Source: Mycobacterium sp. SMC-8
Lineage (GTDB): Bacteria; Actinomycetota; Actinomycetes; Mycobacteriales; Mycobacteriaceae
NCBI RefSeq assembly: GCF_025263565.1
Contig: NZ_CP079865.1
Location: 5,332,001 to 5,396,000 of the forward strand
DNA: 64,000 nt
Direction: 5' to 3'
The translations under genes were made by a program, and so were the position numbers. The notes under the pieces are model-generated. The model did not search any database. It was not told where the DNA came from and was given only the letters and a program-made list of their open reading frames with translations. Below, piece after piece: positions 1 to 8,379 of the stretch. Position 1 is the stretch's first letter, and each line of letters opens with the position of its first letter.

Positions 1-931
1 TGTAACCGGCCTTGAGCATCGTCGGGTTGGCGGTGTCGCGCAGCGTGGCGCCGACGATGCGGGCGATCCCGCCGAGTTTGGCGACCGTGCCCTCGATGTC
101 GGGTGACGCGGGGTCGAAGGTGTAGCCGGTCTCCTCACCGACCGCGGTGAGGAACTGCTCGACCGATTCGGTCAGCACGATCGGGAACCGGTGCCTGCCC
201 AGCTTGGCGACCGCCTCGGCGACGGCGGTGACGGCGTTGTCGTCGTGCACCATCGAGCCGTGCCCGGCGCGGCCGCGCGCGGTCAGGCGCATCCACAGCA
301 TCGCCTTCTCGGCAGTCTCGATCAGGTACAGCCGCCGCTCGCCGCCGTCGCGGCGCGGCACGGTCAGCGAGAACCCGCCGACCTCGCCGACCGCCTCGGT
401 GACGCCGTCGAACAGGTCCGGCCGGTGGTCCACGAGCCATTTGCAGCCGTAGTTGCCGCCGGCCTCCTCATCGGAGACGAACGCGAACACCAGGTCTCGC
501 GGAGGCACGATGCCGTGGCGTTTGAAGTGCCGGGCGACCGCGATGATCATCCCGACCATGTCCTTCATGTCGACCGCGCCGCGGCCCCAGACGTAGCCGT
601 CCTCGACGGCGCCGGAGAACGGGTGCACGCTCCAGTCCGACGCCTCGGCGGGCACCACGTCCAGGTGGCCGTGCAGCATCAGCGCGCCTCGGGAGCGGTC
701 GGCGCCTTCGAGCCGGGCGAAGACGTTGGCCCGGCCCGGCGCGCCCGCCTCGACGTACTCGCAGGTGTATCCGACCTCAGCGAGCTGATCGGCCACCCAG
801 CGGGCGCATTCGGCCTCGCCCCTGGTGGTGGCCGGCTCCCCGGTGTTGGAGGTGTCGAACCGGATCAGCGTGCTGACAAGGTCGACGACCTCGTCGGCCG
901 GCGTGACGCCACCATCGGAAAGTCCGCTCAC
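1..931 (-). CDS. M20 family metallopeptidase/deacylase (Rv2141c-like), 3' end cut off
   Basis: Zinc-dependent hydrolase of the ArgE/DapE/carboxypeptidase (M20) family; its substrate cannot be told from sequence. The first 310 codons are present and the C-terminus lies beyond the left edge. Visible family motifs: HGHLDVVP (His89 and Asp91, metal ligand and its partner), GRGAVDMK (Asp121, bridging ligand) and SDEEAGG (Glu155/Glu156, catalytic base and ligand). A lid-domain histidine sits in the RAGHGSMVH stretch. The GTG start at 931 is preceded by AAAGGGA at good spacing; no better in-frame start is seen. In M. tuberculosis the equivalent is Rv2141c. The divergent tRNA-Leu begins about 80 bp away. 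Confidence 0.85.
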   Translation of the reverse strand, partial: MSGLSDGGVTPADEVVDLVSTLIRFDTSNTGEPATTRGEAECARWVADQLAEVGYTCEYVEAGAPGRANVFARLEGADRSRGALMLHGHLDVVPAEASDWSVHPFSGAVEDGYVWGRGAVDMKDMVGMIIAVARHFKRHGIVPPRDLVFAFVSDEEAGGNYGCKWLVDHRPDLFDGVTEAVGEVGGFSLTVPRRDGGERRLYLIETAEKAMLWMRLTARGRAGHGSMVHDDNAVTAVAEAVAKLGRHRFPIVLTESVEQFLTAVGEETGYTFDPASPDIEGTVAKLGGIARIVGATLRDTANPTMLKAGY

Positions 932-1012
932 ATGTCCCTTTCTAACACTGCCGTGCTCGGCTGGTTTGGGCCCGGGGCGGCTCATCCGTTAGCCTTAAGC
1001 GCCGCACAGCAG

Positions 1013-1098
1013 GTCCGAGTGGCGGAATGGCAGACGCGCTAGCTTGAGGTGCTAGTGCCCTATTAACGGGCGTGGGGGTTCAAGTCCCCCCTCGGACA
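1013..1098 (+). tRNA. tRNA-Leu (anticodon GAG)
   Basis: Class II tRNA of 86 nt read directly. The acceptor stem GTCCGAG (1013-1019) pairs with CTCGGAC (1091-1097), with discriminator A1098. The anticodon stem CTAGC/GCTAG holds the loop TTGAGGT, giving anticodon GAG (leucine CUC/CUU). A long variable arm (TGCCC..GGGCG) follows. The T arm is GGGGG-TTCAAGT-CCCCC. The 3' CCA is not encoded. Confidence 0.95.
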
Positions 1099-1150
1099 CT
1101 CTTCTCCAGCTCCCCCACTTGTGGGGGCCGCACCCGCAGAATGGGCTGCG

Positions 1151-2458
1151 ATGGACACCACCCGAGCCCAGGCACCGGCGCGCGAGCTCGCGCTCGACCT
1201 CTACCGATCCGCAGCGGTCATGATCGTCGTCATCGGGCACTGGCTGCTGTCGGTGATGACCTACCGCGACGGCGAGTTCGGCCGGGACAACCCGCTGGTC
1301 CTGATGCCGTGGACACAGTGGCTCACGTGGGGCTTCCAGGTGGTGCCGGTGTTCTTCGCGGTCGCCGGCTACGCGAGCGCGGTGTCATGGGCGCGCCGGG
1401 ACACCGGGATGACGTCACGCCAGGAATGGGTGCGCCGCCGAGTCGCGCGCACGCTCGGGCCCACCGCGATCTACGCCGGCTTCGTCGTCGTGGTGATGGC
1501 GGCGCTGCTGGCCGCGGGCATCGACGGGTCGGTGCTCGCGCTCGGCGGCTGGGCGGTGGCCATGCATCTGTGGTTCCTGGCGGTGTACCTGATGGTGGTG
1601 GCCTTGACCCCGGTCGCGGTCGCCGCGCACCGCCGCTTCGGCCTCGCGGCCCCGGCCGTCCTGGCCGCGGGCGTGGTGATCGTCGACGTGATCGGGATCA
1701 GCACCGACCACCCACAGATCCGGACGCTGAACTACTTCTTCTGCTGGGCGGCGATCTACCAGCTCGGAATCGCTTGGCACGGCGCACTTCTGCGGCGCAG
1801 GGTACTGGTCGCGATGGCGGCTGCGGCCGCGGCCGCGCTGCCACTGCTGGTCACCTGGGGTCCGTATCAGATCGCGATGATCGGCGTGCCGGGCGTACGG
1901 GTGGAGAATTCCGCGCCGCCGTCGGTGGCGCTGCTGGCGCTGGCGACCGTGCAGATCGGGCTGCTGCTGGCCCTGGTGCCGGTGATGAACCGGGTGCTGA
2001 CCCGCGGTGCGTGGCCACGCCTCATCGGGATCGCCAACGACAACGTGATGGCGCTGTACCTGTGGCACATGCTGCCGGTGATCGTGGTGACGCTGGTCGG
2101 CTACCCGACGGGACTGCTGCCGCAGCCGCCGATGGGCTCCGGTGCCTGGTGGCTGGCCCGGCTGGAGTGGGAGCTGGTGCTGGCGGTGGTGACCGCGGCG
2201 CTGCTGTGCCTGCTGTTCTGGCAGCGGCGGATCTTCGCGGCGCCGGTGCCCACCATCGCGCTCCCGCTGCCCCCGCGGGTCGGCGAAGCGCTGCTCTACG
2301 CCGGCACCGCGTCGTGCGCGCTGGCGCTGGCGCTGCTGTCGGCCGACGGGTTCGCGCCCGGCGGTGGGCTGCCGGTGGTCGCGATGGCGTTGTTCGTCGG
2401 CGGCACCCTGTGCGTCGCGGCGCGTCCCCGCGTCTCTCAGTACACGTCCCTTACGTAA
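1151..2458 (+). CDS. Acyltransferase-3 family integral membrane protein
   Basis: Predicted membrane O-acyltransferase of the acyltransferase-3 family, which transfers acyl groups to sugars, lipids or cell-envelope polymers; the acceptor is unknown here. The N-terminus has the family opening ALDLYRSAAVMIVVIGHW with a conserved His in the first membrane segment. About ten hydrophobic segments follow, and a WHMLPVIVVTLVGYP segment lies in the last third. ATG 1151 is chosen because the family motif begins soon after it; an in-frame GTG at 1121 would add ten residues without an obvious ribosome site. The 3' end overlaps the convergent nitrate reductase gene by 22 bp. It has no obvious functional link to that gene. 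Confidence 0.75.
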   Translation: MDTTRAQAPARELALDLYRSAAVMIVVIGHWLLSVMTYRDGEFGRDNPLVLMPWTQWLTWGFQVVPVFFAVAGYASAVSWARRDTGMTSRQEWVRRRVARTLGPTAIYAGFVVVVMAALLAAGIDGSVLALGGWAVAMHLWFLAVYLMVVALTPVAVAAHRRFGLAAPAVLAAGVVIVDVIGISTDHPQIRTLNYFFCWAAIYQLGIAWHGALLRRRVLVAMAAAAAAALPLLVTWGPYQIAMIGVPGVRVENSAPPSVALLALATVQIGLLLALVPVMNRVLTRGAWPRLIGIANDNVMALYLWHMLPVIVVTLVGYPTGLLPQPPMGSGAWWLARLEWELVLAVVTAALLCLLFWQRRIFAAPVPTIALPLPPRVGEALLYAGTASCALALALLSADGFAPGGGLPVVAMALFVGGTLCVAARPRVSQYTSLT

Positions 2459-5400
2459 CGCTTCTCGGCGACCATCTCGCGTTTGTACTCGCGGGCAGCC
2501 TCACCTTTCATGCGGCCGTGGGTGCGGATGATCTCGGTCAGCGCGTCGTCGACGTCCCTCGCCATCCTCGTGGCGTCGCCGCAGACGTAGAAGTGTGCGC
2601 CGTCGTCGAGCCAGCGCCACAGCTCGGCGCCCTGGTCGAGCATCTTGTGCTGTACGTAGACCCGCTTGGCCTGGTCCCGCGAGAAAGCCAGCTCCAGCCT
2701 GGTGAGGAAGCCGTCGTCAGCCATGTCCTCCAGGTCTTCGCGGTAGTAGAAGTTCTGCGCGCGATGCTGGTCGCCGAAGAACAGCCAGTTGGGTCCGCGG
2801 TGGCCGAGGGCACGCCGCTCCTGCAGGAAGCCCCGGAACGGCGCGATGCCGGTGCCGGGGCCGACCATGATCATCGGAGTGTGTGGGTCCTGCGGCGGAC
2901 GGAAGTGCGGGGAACGTTGCAGGAACACCGGCACGGGCGTGCCGTCCGGCAGGTCGGCCAGATAGGTCGAAGCGACGCCCCCACGCGGACCTCCGTCGGT
3001 CCCTCGGTACCGCACCACCGACACGGTCAGCTGCACCTCGTGCGGACTTACCAACGGGCTCGACGAGATCGAGTACTGACGCGGGGTCAGGCGCACCAGC
3101 ACCTCCTGCCACAGCTGCGGGTCGGCGCGGACGGTGAATTCGCCGACCAGGTCGAGGCCGTTGCGGTTCACCAGCCACTTGTCGAGTTCCCCGCGGTCGT
3201 TTCGCAGCCGCTTGGCGGTCGCGGCGTCCGGACAGTGTTCGGCGACGAACCGCACCAAATCCGACGTCACCTTGCAGACGTCGTAGTGTGATGTGACCGC
3301 GTCACGCAGCGCCAGCTCGGCACCGTCGATGACGACCGCTTCCTCACCGGTGAAACCGGTTGCAGTAAGCCATGTTTCGACCACGAAGTCGGTATTCACC
3401 ACGTGTACGCCCAACGAATCGCCGACCGAGTAGGTGACATCGTGCTCACTGATGTCGAAGCCGAACTGGCGCACCTCTTTGGCCGAGCCGACGGAGGTCA
3501 GCAGCGAGTTGCGGCACAGCGGAGCCCGGATCGGCTTCGCCCTGGTGAACAACGTTGAGGTTGCAGGCTTTTCAGAAGCCAGGCCGGGGGCCCCGACGAG
3601 CCCGGCGACCGCGTCGGTCCACTCGGTCAGTGGCTCATCGTCGTAGGCCTCGCATTCGGCGCGCTCGAGCATCCGGGTGGCGCCCAGGTCGGCCAATCGC
3701 GTGTCGAGGGATTTGGCGTGCCCGCAGAAGTTGCCGTAGGAGCGGTCGCCGATGCCCAGCACCGTATACCGCACGCCCTCCAGTGACGGAGCCTCAGGGG
3801 ACGCGAGACGTTCCCAGAAGGCGGCGCCGTTGTCGGGCGGTCCCCCGTCGCCGAACGTGCTCGTGATGATGACGACCTCGCCGGCCCCGGGCAGTTCGGC
3901 CGGGTCCACGTCGTCCATGGCGCGTAGCGTGGCGCCCGGCAGTCGCTCACCCACCCGCCCGGCGAACTCCTCGGCGTTGCCGGTCTGCGACGCCCACAGC
4001 ACCAGGGGCGCGTCCGCCGGCGCGCTCTCGGTGGTGATGTCCATCCGGGAGTACCGACCGGCCAGCACGCCGTCGACCCACAGCCGGACCCGCGGTCCCA
4101 GCGGAGCTTTCGCGGGCAGCACCGGCACGCCGGGCAGACCCTCCTCGATGCCGGCGAAAAAGCCGGAGAGGTAGAGCTTTTCGTCATCGGTGAGTTCGGG
4201 TGCACCGAAGGGAACCGCGACCAGCCGCACTGCGCACACCTTGAACTCGGGCTGCAGGGAGTCCGGATCGACGGCGTCGTTGGTCAGCGCGTTGATCGTC
4301 AGGTTCTCGCCGTGTTCGTCGTTCCAGTGGAACGGCACCCAGGTGCAGCCCGGCCGGACGCGTTCGGTGACGACGGCGGGCAGCACCGCCCGCCCACGCC
4401 TGCTCACCAGCTCGACGTCCCCGCCGTCGGAGATCGACAGCGCGGCGGCGTCGTCCGGGTGGACCTCGACGAACGGCCCGGGGTTGAGTTTGTTCAGTTT
4501 GGCCACTTTGCCGGTCTTGGTCATGGTGTGCCACTGATGCTGCAACCGGCCGGTGTTGAGGACCATCGGATAGTCGTCGTCGGGAAGTTCGGCGGGGTCC
4601 ATGTGGGGCCGTGGATGGAACACCGCACGCCGCGACGGCGTCGGGAACGCCAGCCGGGGACGGTGACCGTCGGCTGCGACGAACAGCTCTTGCGAGATGC
4701 CGTCGTTGAGGTAGCGGATCGGGTTGCGGTCGGACACCTCGACCGAGGCGCACGGCCATTGCACCGGGGTGTCCCGCAGCCGCTCATAGGTGATGCCGCG
4801 CAGGTCGTATCCCGTCCGGGGATTGTGGAATCGGCGGATCTCGTCGAAGATCTGCTCGCTGGATTTGTAGTCGAACGCGTCACCGAACCCCAGTTGTTGG
4901 GCCACCCCGCAGATCAGTTCCCAGTCCGGGCGGGCGTCACCGGCCGGCGGGATCGACTGCGCCAGCAGCGTGAGGTTTCGGTCGGAGTTCACCATCACCG
5001 CGTCGGCCTCGGCCCACAGCGCGGCGGGCAGCACGATGTCGGCGTAGCGGTTGGTCGCGGTATCGGCGTAGACGTCCGAGACGATGACCAGTTCAGCGGA
5101 CTTCAGACCCGCGATCACGTTATCCCGATTGGACACGCTCGCAACGGGATTGGTACAGATGACCCACACCGCCTTGATGTCCCCGGCGCCGATGCGGCGG
5201 AACATCTCGACAGTCCCCGGCCCGACGTCGGCCCGGATGGTGCCCGGCGCCAGATTCCACTGCTCTTCGACGAAGGCACGGTCCTCGGCCGACAGCACCG
5301 CCCGCTGACCCGGCAATCCAGGTCCCATGTAGCCCATTTCGCGACCGCCCATCGCGTTGGGCTGTCCGGTCAGCGACATCGGGCCGCTGCCGGGGCGGCA

Positions 5401-6369
5401 GATGGCGCCGGTGGCCAGGTGCAGATTGCAGATCGTGTTGGTGTTCCAGGTGCCGTGGGTGCTCTGGTTCAGGCCCATCGTCCAGCAGGACACCCAGTTT
5501 CCCGCCGCGGCGATCATATCCGCGGCGGCGTGGATGTCAGCCTCGGCCAGGCCGGTGATGGCGGCGACCCGGGCCGGCGGGTAGTCGGCCAGGAAGGCCG
5601 GCATCGCCTCCCAGCCCTGCGTGTGCTCGGCGATGAAGTCGTCGTCGATGGCTCCCTTTTCCACAAGCAGGTGCAAGATGCCGTTGAGCAGCGCCAGGTC
5701 GGTACCGGGCCGGATCTGCAGGAACAGGTCGGCGTTGTCGGCGGTGGAGGTCCGGCGCGGGTCGACGACGATCAGTTTGGCGCCCGCCTTGAGCCGGTCG
5801 GCCATCCGCAGGTACAGGATCGGATGGCAGTCGGCCATGTTGGATCCGATGACGAAAAACAAGTCGGTGCAGTCGAAGTCGGTGTACGAGCCGGGCGGGC
5901 CGTCCGCCCCGAGCGACTGTTTGAAGCCGGTGCCCGCGCTGGCCATGCACAGCCGGGAGTTGGACTCCAGGTGCACGGTGCGCAGAAAACCCTTGGCCAG
6001 TTTGGTCGCCAAATACTGCGCTTCCATCGACATCTGCCCCGACACGTACAGTGCGACGGCGTCGGGGCCGTGCTTGTCGACGATGGCGCGCAGCCGCGCC
6101 CCGGCCTCGGCCAGCGCGTCCTCGACGTCGACGGCGACGGGGTCGGCATCGCGCGACGGCCGCAGCAGGGCCGTCGTCAACCGCCCGTCGGTGGCGGCCA
6201 TCAGCTCGGCGTGCGTGGCGCCCTTGGTGCACAGCCGGCCGAAGTTGGTGGGATGCAGCTTGTCGCCGGACAACCGGGCGATCACCGGGACGCCCGTAGC
6301 GGGGTCGGCGCGGGTCTGCACCGAGATGCCGCACCCCACCCCGCAGTAGGAACAGGCGGTTCGGATCAT
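2437..6369 (-). CDS. nasN: Assimilatory nitrate reductase, single-chain molybdenum plus diflavin reductase (NasN type)
   Basis: Reduces nitrate to nitrite in the cytoplasm for nitrogen assimilation, with NAD(P)H as donor. The 1310-residue chain fuses two enzymes. Residues 1-700 are a molybdopterin oxidoreductase: a [4Fe-4S] site at Cys6, Cys9, Cys13 and Cys47, the probable Mo-ligand Cys141 in SRLCMASA, and a dinucleotide-binding domain around 600-700. Residues about 784-930 are a flavodoxin FMN domain (WASQTGNAEEF). About 960-1310 are FAD and NAD(P)H domains (RQYSISSS near 1096; GPGTGIAPFRGF near 1168), as in CysJ or P450 reductase. This layout matches the diflavin monomeric nitrate reductase NasN described in M. 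smegmatis, as I recall. The ATG follows the transporter stop by 2 bp, so the two are probably co-transcribed. Confidence 0.9.
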   Translation of the reverse strand: MIRTACSYCGVGCGISVQTRADPATGVPVIARLSGDKLHPTNFGRLCTKGATHAELMAATDGRLTTALLRPSRDADPVAVDVEDALAEAGARLRAIVDKHGPDAVALYVSGQMSMEAQYLATKLAKGFLRTVHLESNSRLCMASAGTGFKQSLGADGPPGSYTDFDCTDLFFVIGSNMADCHPILYLRMADRLKAGAKLIVVDPRRTSTADNADLFLQIRPGTDLALLNGILHLLVEKGAIDDDFIAEHTQGWEAMPAFLADYPPARVAAITGLAEADIHAAADMIAAAGNWVSCWTMGLNQSTHGTWNTNTICNLHLATGAICRPGSGPMSLTGQPNAMGGREMGYMGPGLPGQRAVLSAEDRAFVEEQWNLAPGTIRADVGPGTVEMFRRIGAGDIKAVWVICTNPVASVSNRDNVIAGLKSAELVIVSDVYADTATNRYADIVLPAALWAEADAVMVNSDRNLTLLAQSIPPAGDARPDWELICGVAQQLGFGDAFDYKSSEQIFDEIRRFHNPRTGYDLRGITYERLRDTPVQWPCASVEVSDRNPIRYLNDGISQELFVAADGHRPRLAFPTPSRRAVFHPRPHMDPAELPDDDYPMVLNTGRLQHQWHTMTKTGKVAKLNKLNPGPFVEVHPDDAAALSISDGGDVELVSRRGRAVLPAVVTERVRPGCTWVPFHWNDEHGENLTINALTNDAVDPDSLQPEFKVCAVRLVAVPFGAPELTDDEKLYLSGFFAGIEEGLPGVPVLPAKAPLGPRVRLWVDGVLAGRYSRMDITTESAPADAPLVLWASQTGNAEEFAGRVGERLPGATLRAMDDVDPAELPGAGEVVIITSTFGDGGPPDNGAAFWERLASPEAPSLEGVRYTVLGIGDRSYGNFCGHAKSLDTRLADLGATRMLERAECEAYDDEPLTEWTDAVAGLVGAPGLASEKPATSTLFTRAKPIRAPLCRNSLLTSVGSAKEVRQFGFDISEHDVTYSVGDSLGVHVVNTDFVVETWLTATGFTGEEAVVIDGAELALRDAVTSHYDVCKVTSDLVRFVAEHCPDAATAKRLRNDRGELDKWLVNRNGLDLVGEFTVRADPQLWQEVLVRLTPRQYSISSSPLVSPHEVQLTVSVVRYRGTDGGPRGGVASTYLADLPDGTPVPVFLQRSPHFRPPQDPHTPMIMVGPGTGIAPFRGFLQERRALGHRGPNWLFFGDQHRAQNFYYREDLEDMADDGFLTRLELAFSRDQAKRVYVQHKMLDQGAELWRWLDDGAHFYVCGDATRMARDVDDALTEIIRTHGRMKGEAAREYKREMVAEKRYVRDVY

Positions 6370-6371
6370 GC

Positions 6372-7814
6372 CTAGCCGACGGGTACCGGAGCGGAGTCGC
6401 GGCCGATGTGCTCACCGCTGTGGGTACGGTGCTCCTGCAGCCTCAGGAACACGAACCACGTCACGAACGCGCACACCACGTAGAAGGCGAGGAACACCCA
6501 GAACGCGTTGGTGGCCGACTTCGCGTCGCTGACGTAGGACGCGCGCAGCACGACGTTGATGAACACGCCTCCCAGCGCGCCCACCGCACCGGCGAACCCG
6601 ATCAGCGCGCCCGACATCGCGCGCGACCAGGCGGCTTTCTCATCACGGCTCAGGTCGTCGCGGCCCTGGGCCTTGGCCTCGAAGATCGACGGGATCATCT
6701 TGTAGGTGGAGCCGTTGCCGAGACCCGACAACACGAACAGCAGGATGAATCCGGCGACGTAGCCGATCATCTGCGCGCCCGTCGGGGCGCCGGGCGCGGC
6801 GTCGTCCATCATCCCGGTGGTCACGAGGATGCCCGCGGAGAAGATCATTGCGACGAACACGTACAGCGTGATCTTCCCGCCGCCCACCCGGTCTGCGAGC
6901 CTGCCGCCGAACGGGCGTGAGATGGAGCCGAGCAGCGGACCGAGGAACGCGATCTGCGCGGCGTGCAGAGAAGCCTGCGCGGCGGTGTCACCGGAGGCCA
7001 GGTAATTGATCTGCAACACCTGCCCGAACGCGAACGAGAACCCGATGAACGAACCGAAGGTGCCGATGTAGAGGAAGCTCATGACCCACGAATGCTTGAA
7101 CCGCATGGCCTCGACGAGCGCGCCGAGGTTGGATTTCTGGTTGCGCAAGTTGTCCATGTACACCGCCGCACCCACCGCGGCGATGCTGATCGCGACAAGG
7201 TAAATCGCACAGACGATTTCGGGCCGGGTGTTGCCGATGGTGGCGATGACGAGCAGGCCGATCAGCTGGATGACGGGAACACCGATGTTCCCTCCGCCCG
7301 CGTTGAGTCCCAGCGCCCAGCCCTTGAGCCGCTGCGGATAGAACGCGTTGATGTTGGTCATCGAGGACGCGAAGTTACCGCCGCCGAGTCCGGCGAACGC
7401 GGCGATCACCATGTAGGTGGTGTAGGACGCCGGGTTCTTCATGTAGTACAGCGTCAGCAGGGTCGGGATCAGCAGCAGCAGCGCACTGGCGATGGTCCAG
7501 TTCCTGCCGCCGAACTTCGCGGGCGCGATGGTGTACGGAATCCGCATGAATGCCCCGACCAGGGTGGGCACGGCGACGAGGTAGAACTTGCCCGCCGCGT
7601 CGATCCCGTACACGTCCTGCGGCATGAACAGCACCATCACCGACCAGATCGACCACACCGAGAAGCCGACGTGCTCGGCCACGATCGACCAGATCAGGTT
7701 CCGTTTCGCGATCGCCTTGCCACCGGACTCCCAGGCCTCGATGTCCTCAGGATCCCAGTGCTGGATGTCGCGCCTCCGGCGCGGGCGCTCGATGTCGCGC
7801 GTTCGTTTCGCCAT
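6372..7814 (-). CDS. NarK/NasA-type nitrate/nitrite transporter (MFS)
   Basis: Major facilitator importing nitrate (and/or exchanging nitrite) across the plasma membrane for the reductase encoded just downstream. The 480 residues hold about 12 hydrophobic segments and the two Gly/Asn-rich nitrate signatures: GLGGGNFASSMTNINAFYP with the following GLNAGGGNIGV, and a second one near GLGNGSTYKMIP. An Arg in SVMVLFMP..FMRIPYT fits the anion-binding region of the family. ATG 7814 (MAKRTRD) is chosen; in-frame starts up to 7898 exist but add a stretch unlike the family. The promoter region is shared with the divergent nirB operon and carries a candidate GlnR site. Confidence 0.88.
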   Translation of the reverse strand: MAKRTRDIERPRRRRDIQHWDPEDIEAWESGGKAIAKRNLIWSIVAEHVGFSVWSIWSVMVLFMPQDVYGIDAAGKFYLVAVPTLVGAFMRIPYTIAPAKFGGRNWTIASALLLLIPTLLTLYYMKNPASYTTYMVIAAFAGLGGGNFASSMTNINAFYPQRLKGWALGLNAGGGNIGVPVIQLIGLLVIATIGNTRPEIVCAIYLVAISIAAVGAAVYMDNLRNQKSNLGALVEAMRFKHSWVMSFLYIGTFGSFIGFSFAFGQVLQINYLASGDTAAQASLHAAQIAFLGPLLGSISRPFGGRLADRVGGGKITLYVFVAMIFSAGILVTTGMMDDAAPGAPTGAQMIGYVAGFILLFVLSGLGNGSTYKMIPSIFEAKAQGRDDLSRDEKAAWSRAMSGALIGFAGAVGALGGVFINVVLRASYVSDAKSATNAFWVFLAFYVVCAFVTWFVFLRLQEHRTHSGEHIGRDSAPVPVG

Positions 7815-7952
7815 GGACCCAGTGAAAGGCCAGGTCATTCCGCATCCGTTGCACCTCGATGACCGGGGTGAAAACTCGCCCTCACACCGCGGCAGCACTC
7901 ACGGTGAGGGGTTCGGGTTGTGATCGCAGGGATTCACAGGTGACCCGTGGGA

Positions 7953-7968
7953 GAAACGATCCCGAAAC
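7953..7968 (+). promoter_or_regulatory. Candidate GlnR-binding site between the divergent nitrate and nitrite operons
   Basis: Two GAAAC half-sites separated by six bases (GAAAC-GATCCC-GAAAC) lie 55 bp ahead of the nirB-operon start. This fits the AC-n9-AC spacing I recall for mycobacterial GlnR, which activates nitrate and nitrite assimilation genes under nitrogen limitation. The first half-site lacks the T of the fuller consensus. The assignment rests on motif and context only. Confidence 0.45.
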
Positions 7969-8023
7969 ACGGCGCTCTTAACTTTCAAGACATGACCGAC
8001 GAGCGCTCGTGCGAGGAGCAGAG

Positions 8024-8377
8024 ATGACCGACGGAAGCGCGCCACGATTCCTGCAAGGCGCATTCGGCTTCGACGGCAACGGCTACGACAAGCCGGTACC
8101 GCTCGACGACGCGCTGCGCTACGTGGTCCCGGCCGGGTCCACGACGCAGCCGGTCTACTTCCGCGGCGGAAACTCGACCAAGCAGATGGTCACCGTCGTG
8201 TTGTTTCGCGACGGAGTCCCGATGCGCTACTTCCCTATCGCGGCCAAGGGCGCCACTCATGTCGCGCTGCGCGTCGTGGAGGACCTGCTCGCCGACACCG
8301 TGCTGGAGCTGTACGTCGCCGCGCCAGAGGGGCTGAAAGGCACGGTCATCGTGGACCTGGGCCTGGTGGAGGTGTAG
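8024..8377 (+). CDS. Small conserved protein of the nitrite reductase operon, function unknown
   Basis: A 117-residue soluble protein with no cysteine or tryptophan, no signal peptide and no membrane segment. I do not recognise a named domain. The middle and C-terminal parts read as alternating beta strands (QMVTVVLFRDGVPMRYF, TVLELYVAAPEG, GTVIVDLGLVEV). ATG 8024 follows GAGGAG by six bases, a strong ribosome site; an upstream in-frame ATG-like start would lack one. The gene ends 2 bp before the GTG of nirB, so it is very likely translated from the same message. A role in nitrite reductase assembly, electron delivery or stability is inference from position. Confidence 0.8.
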   Translation: MTDGSAPRFLQGAFGFDGNGYDKPVPLDDALRYVVPAGSTTQPVYFRGGNSTKQMVTVVLFRDGVPMRYFPIAAKGATHVALRVVEDLLADTVLELYVAAPEGLKGTVIVDLGLVEV

Positions 8378-8379
8378 CG

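Noticed and set aside
1013..1098. Phage or island attachment site at the tRNA-Leu
   Set aside because: No second copy of the tRNA 3' end and no integrase gene in the window.
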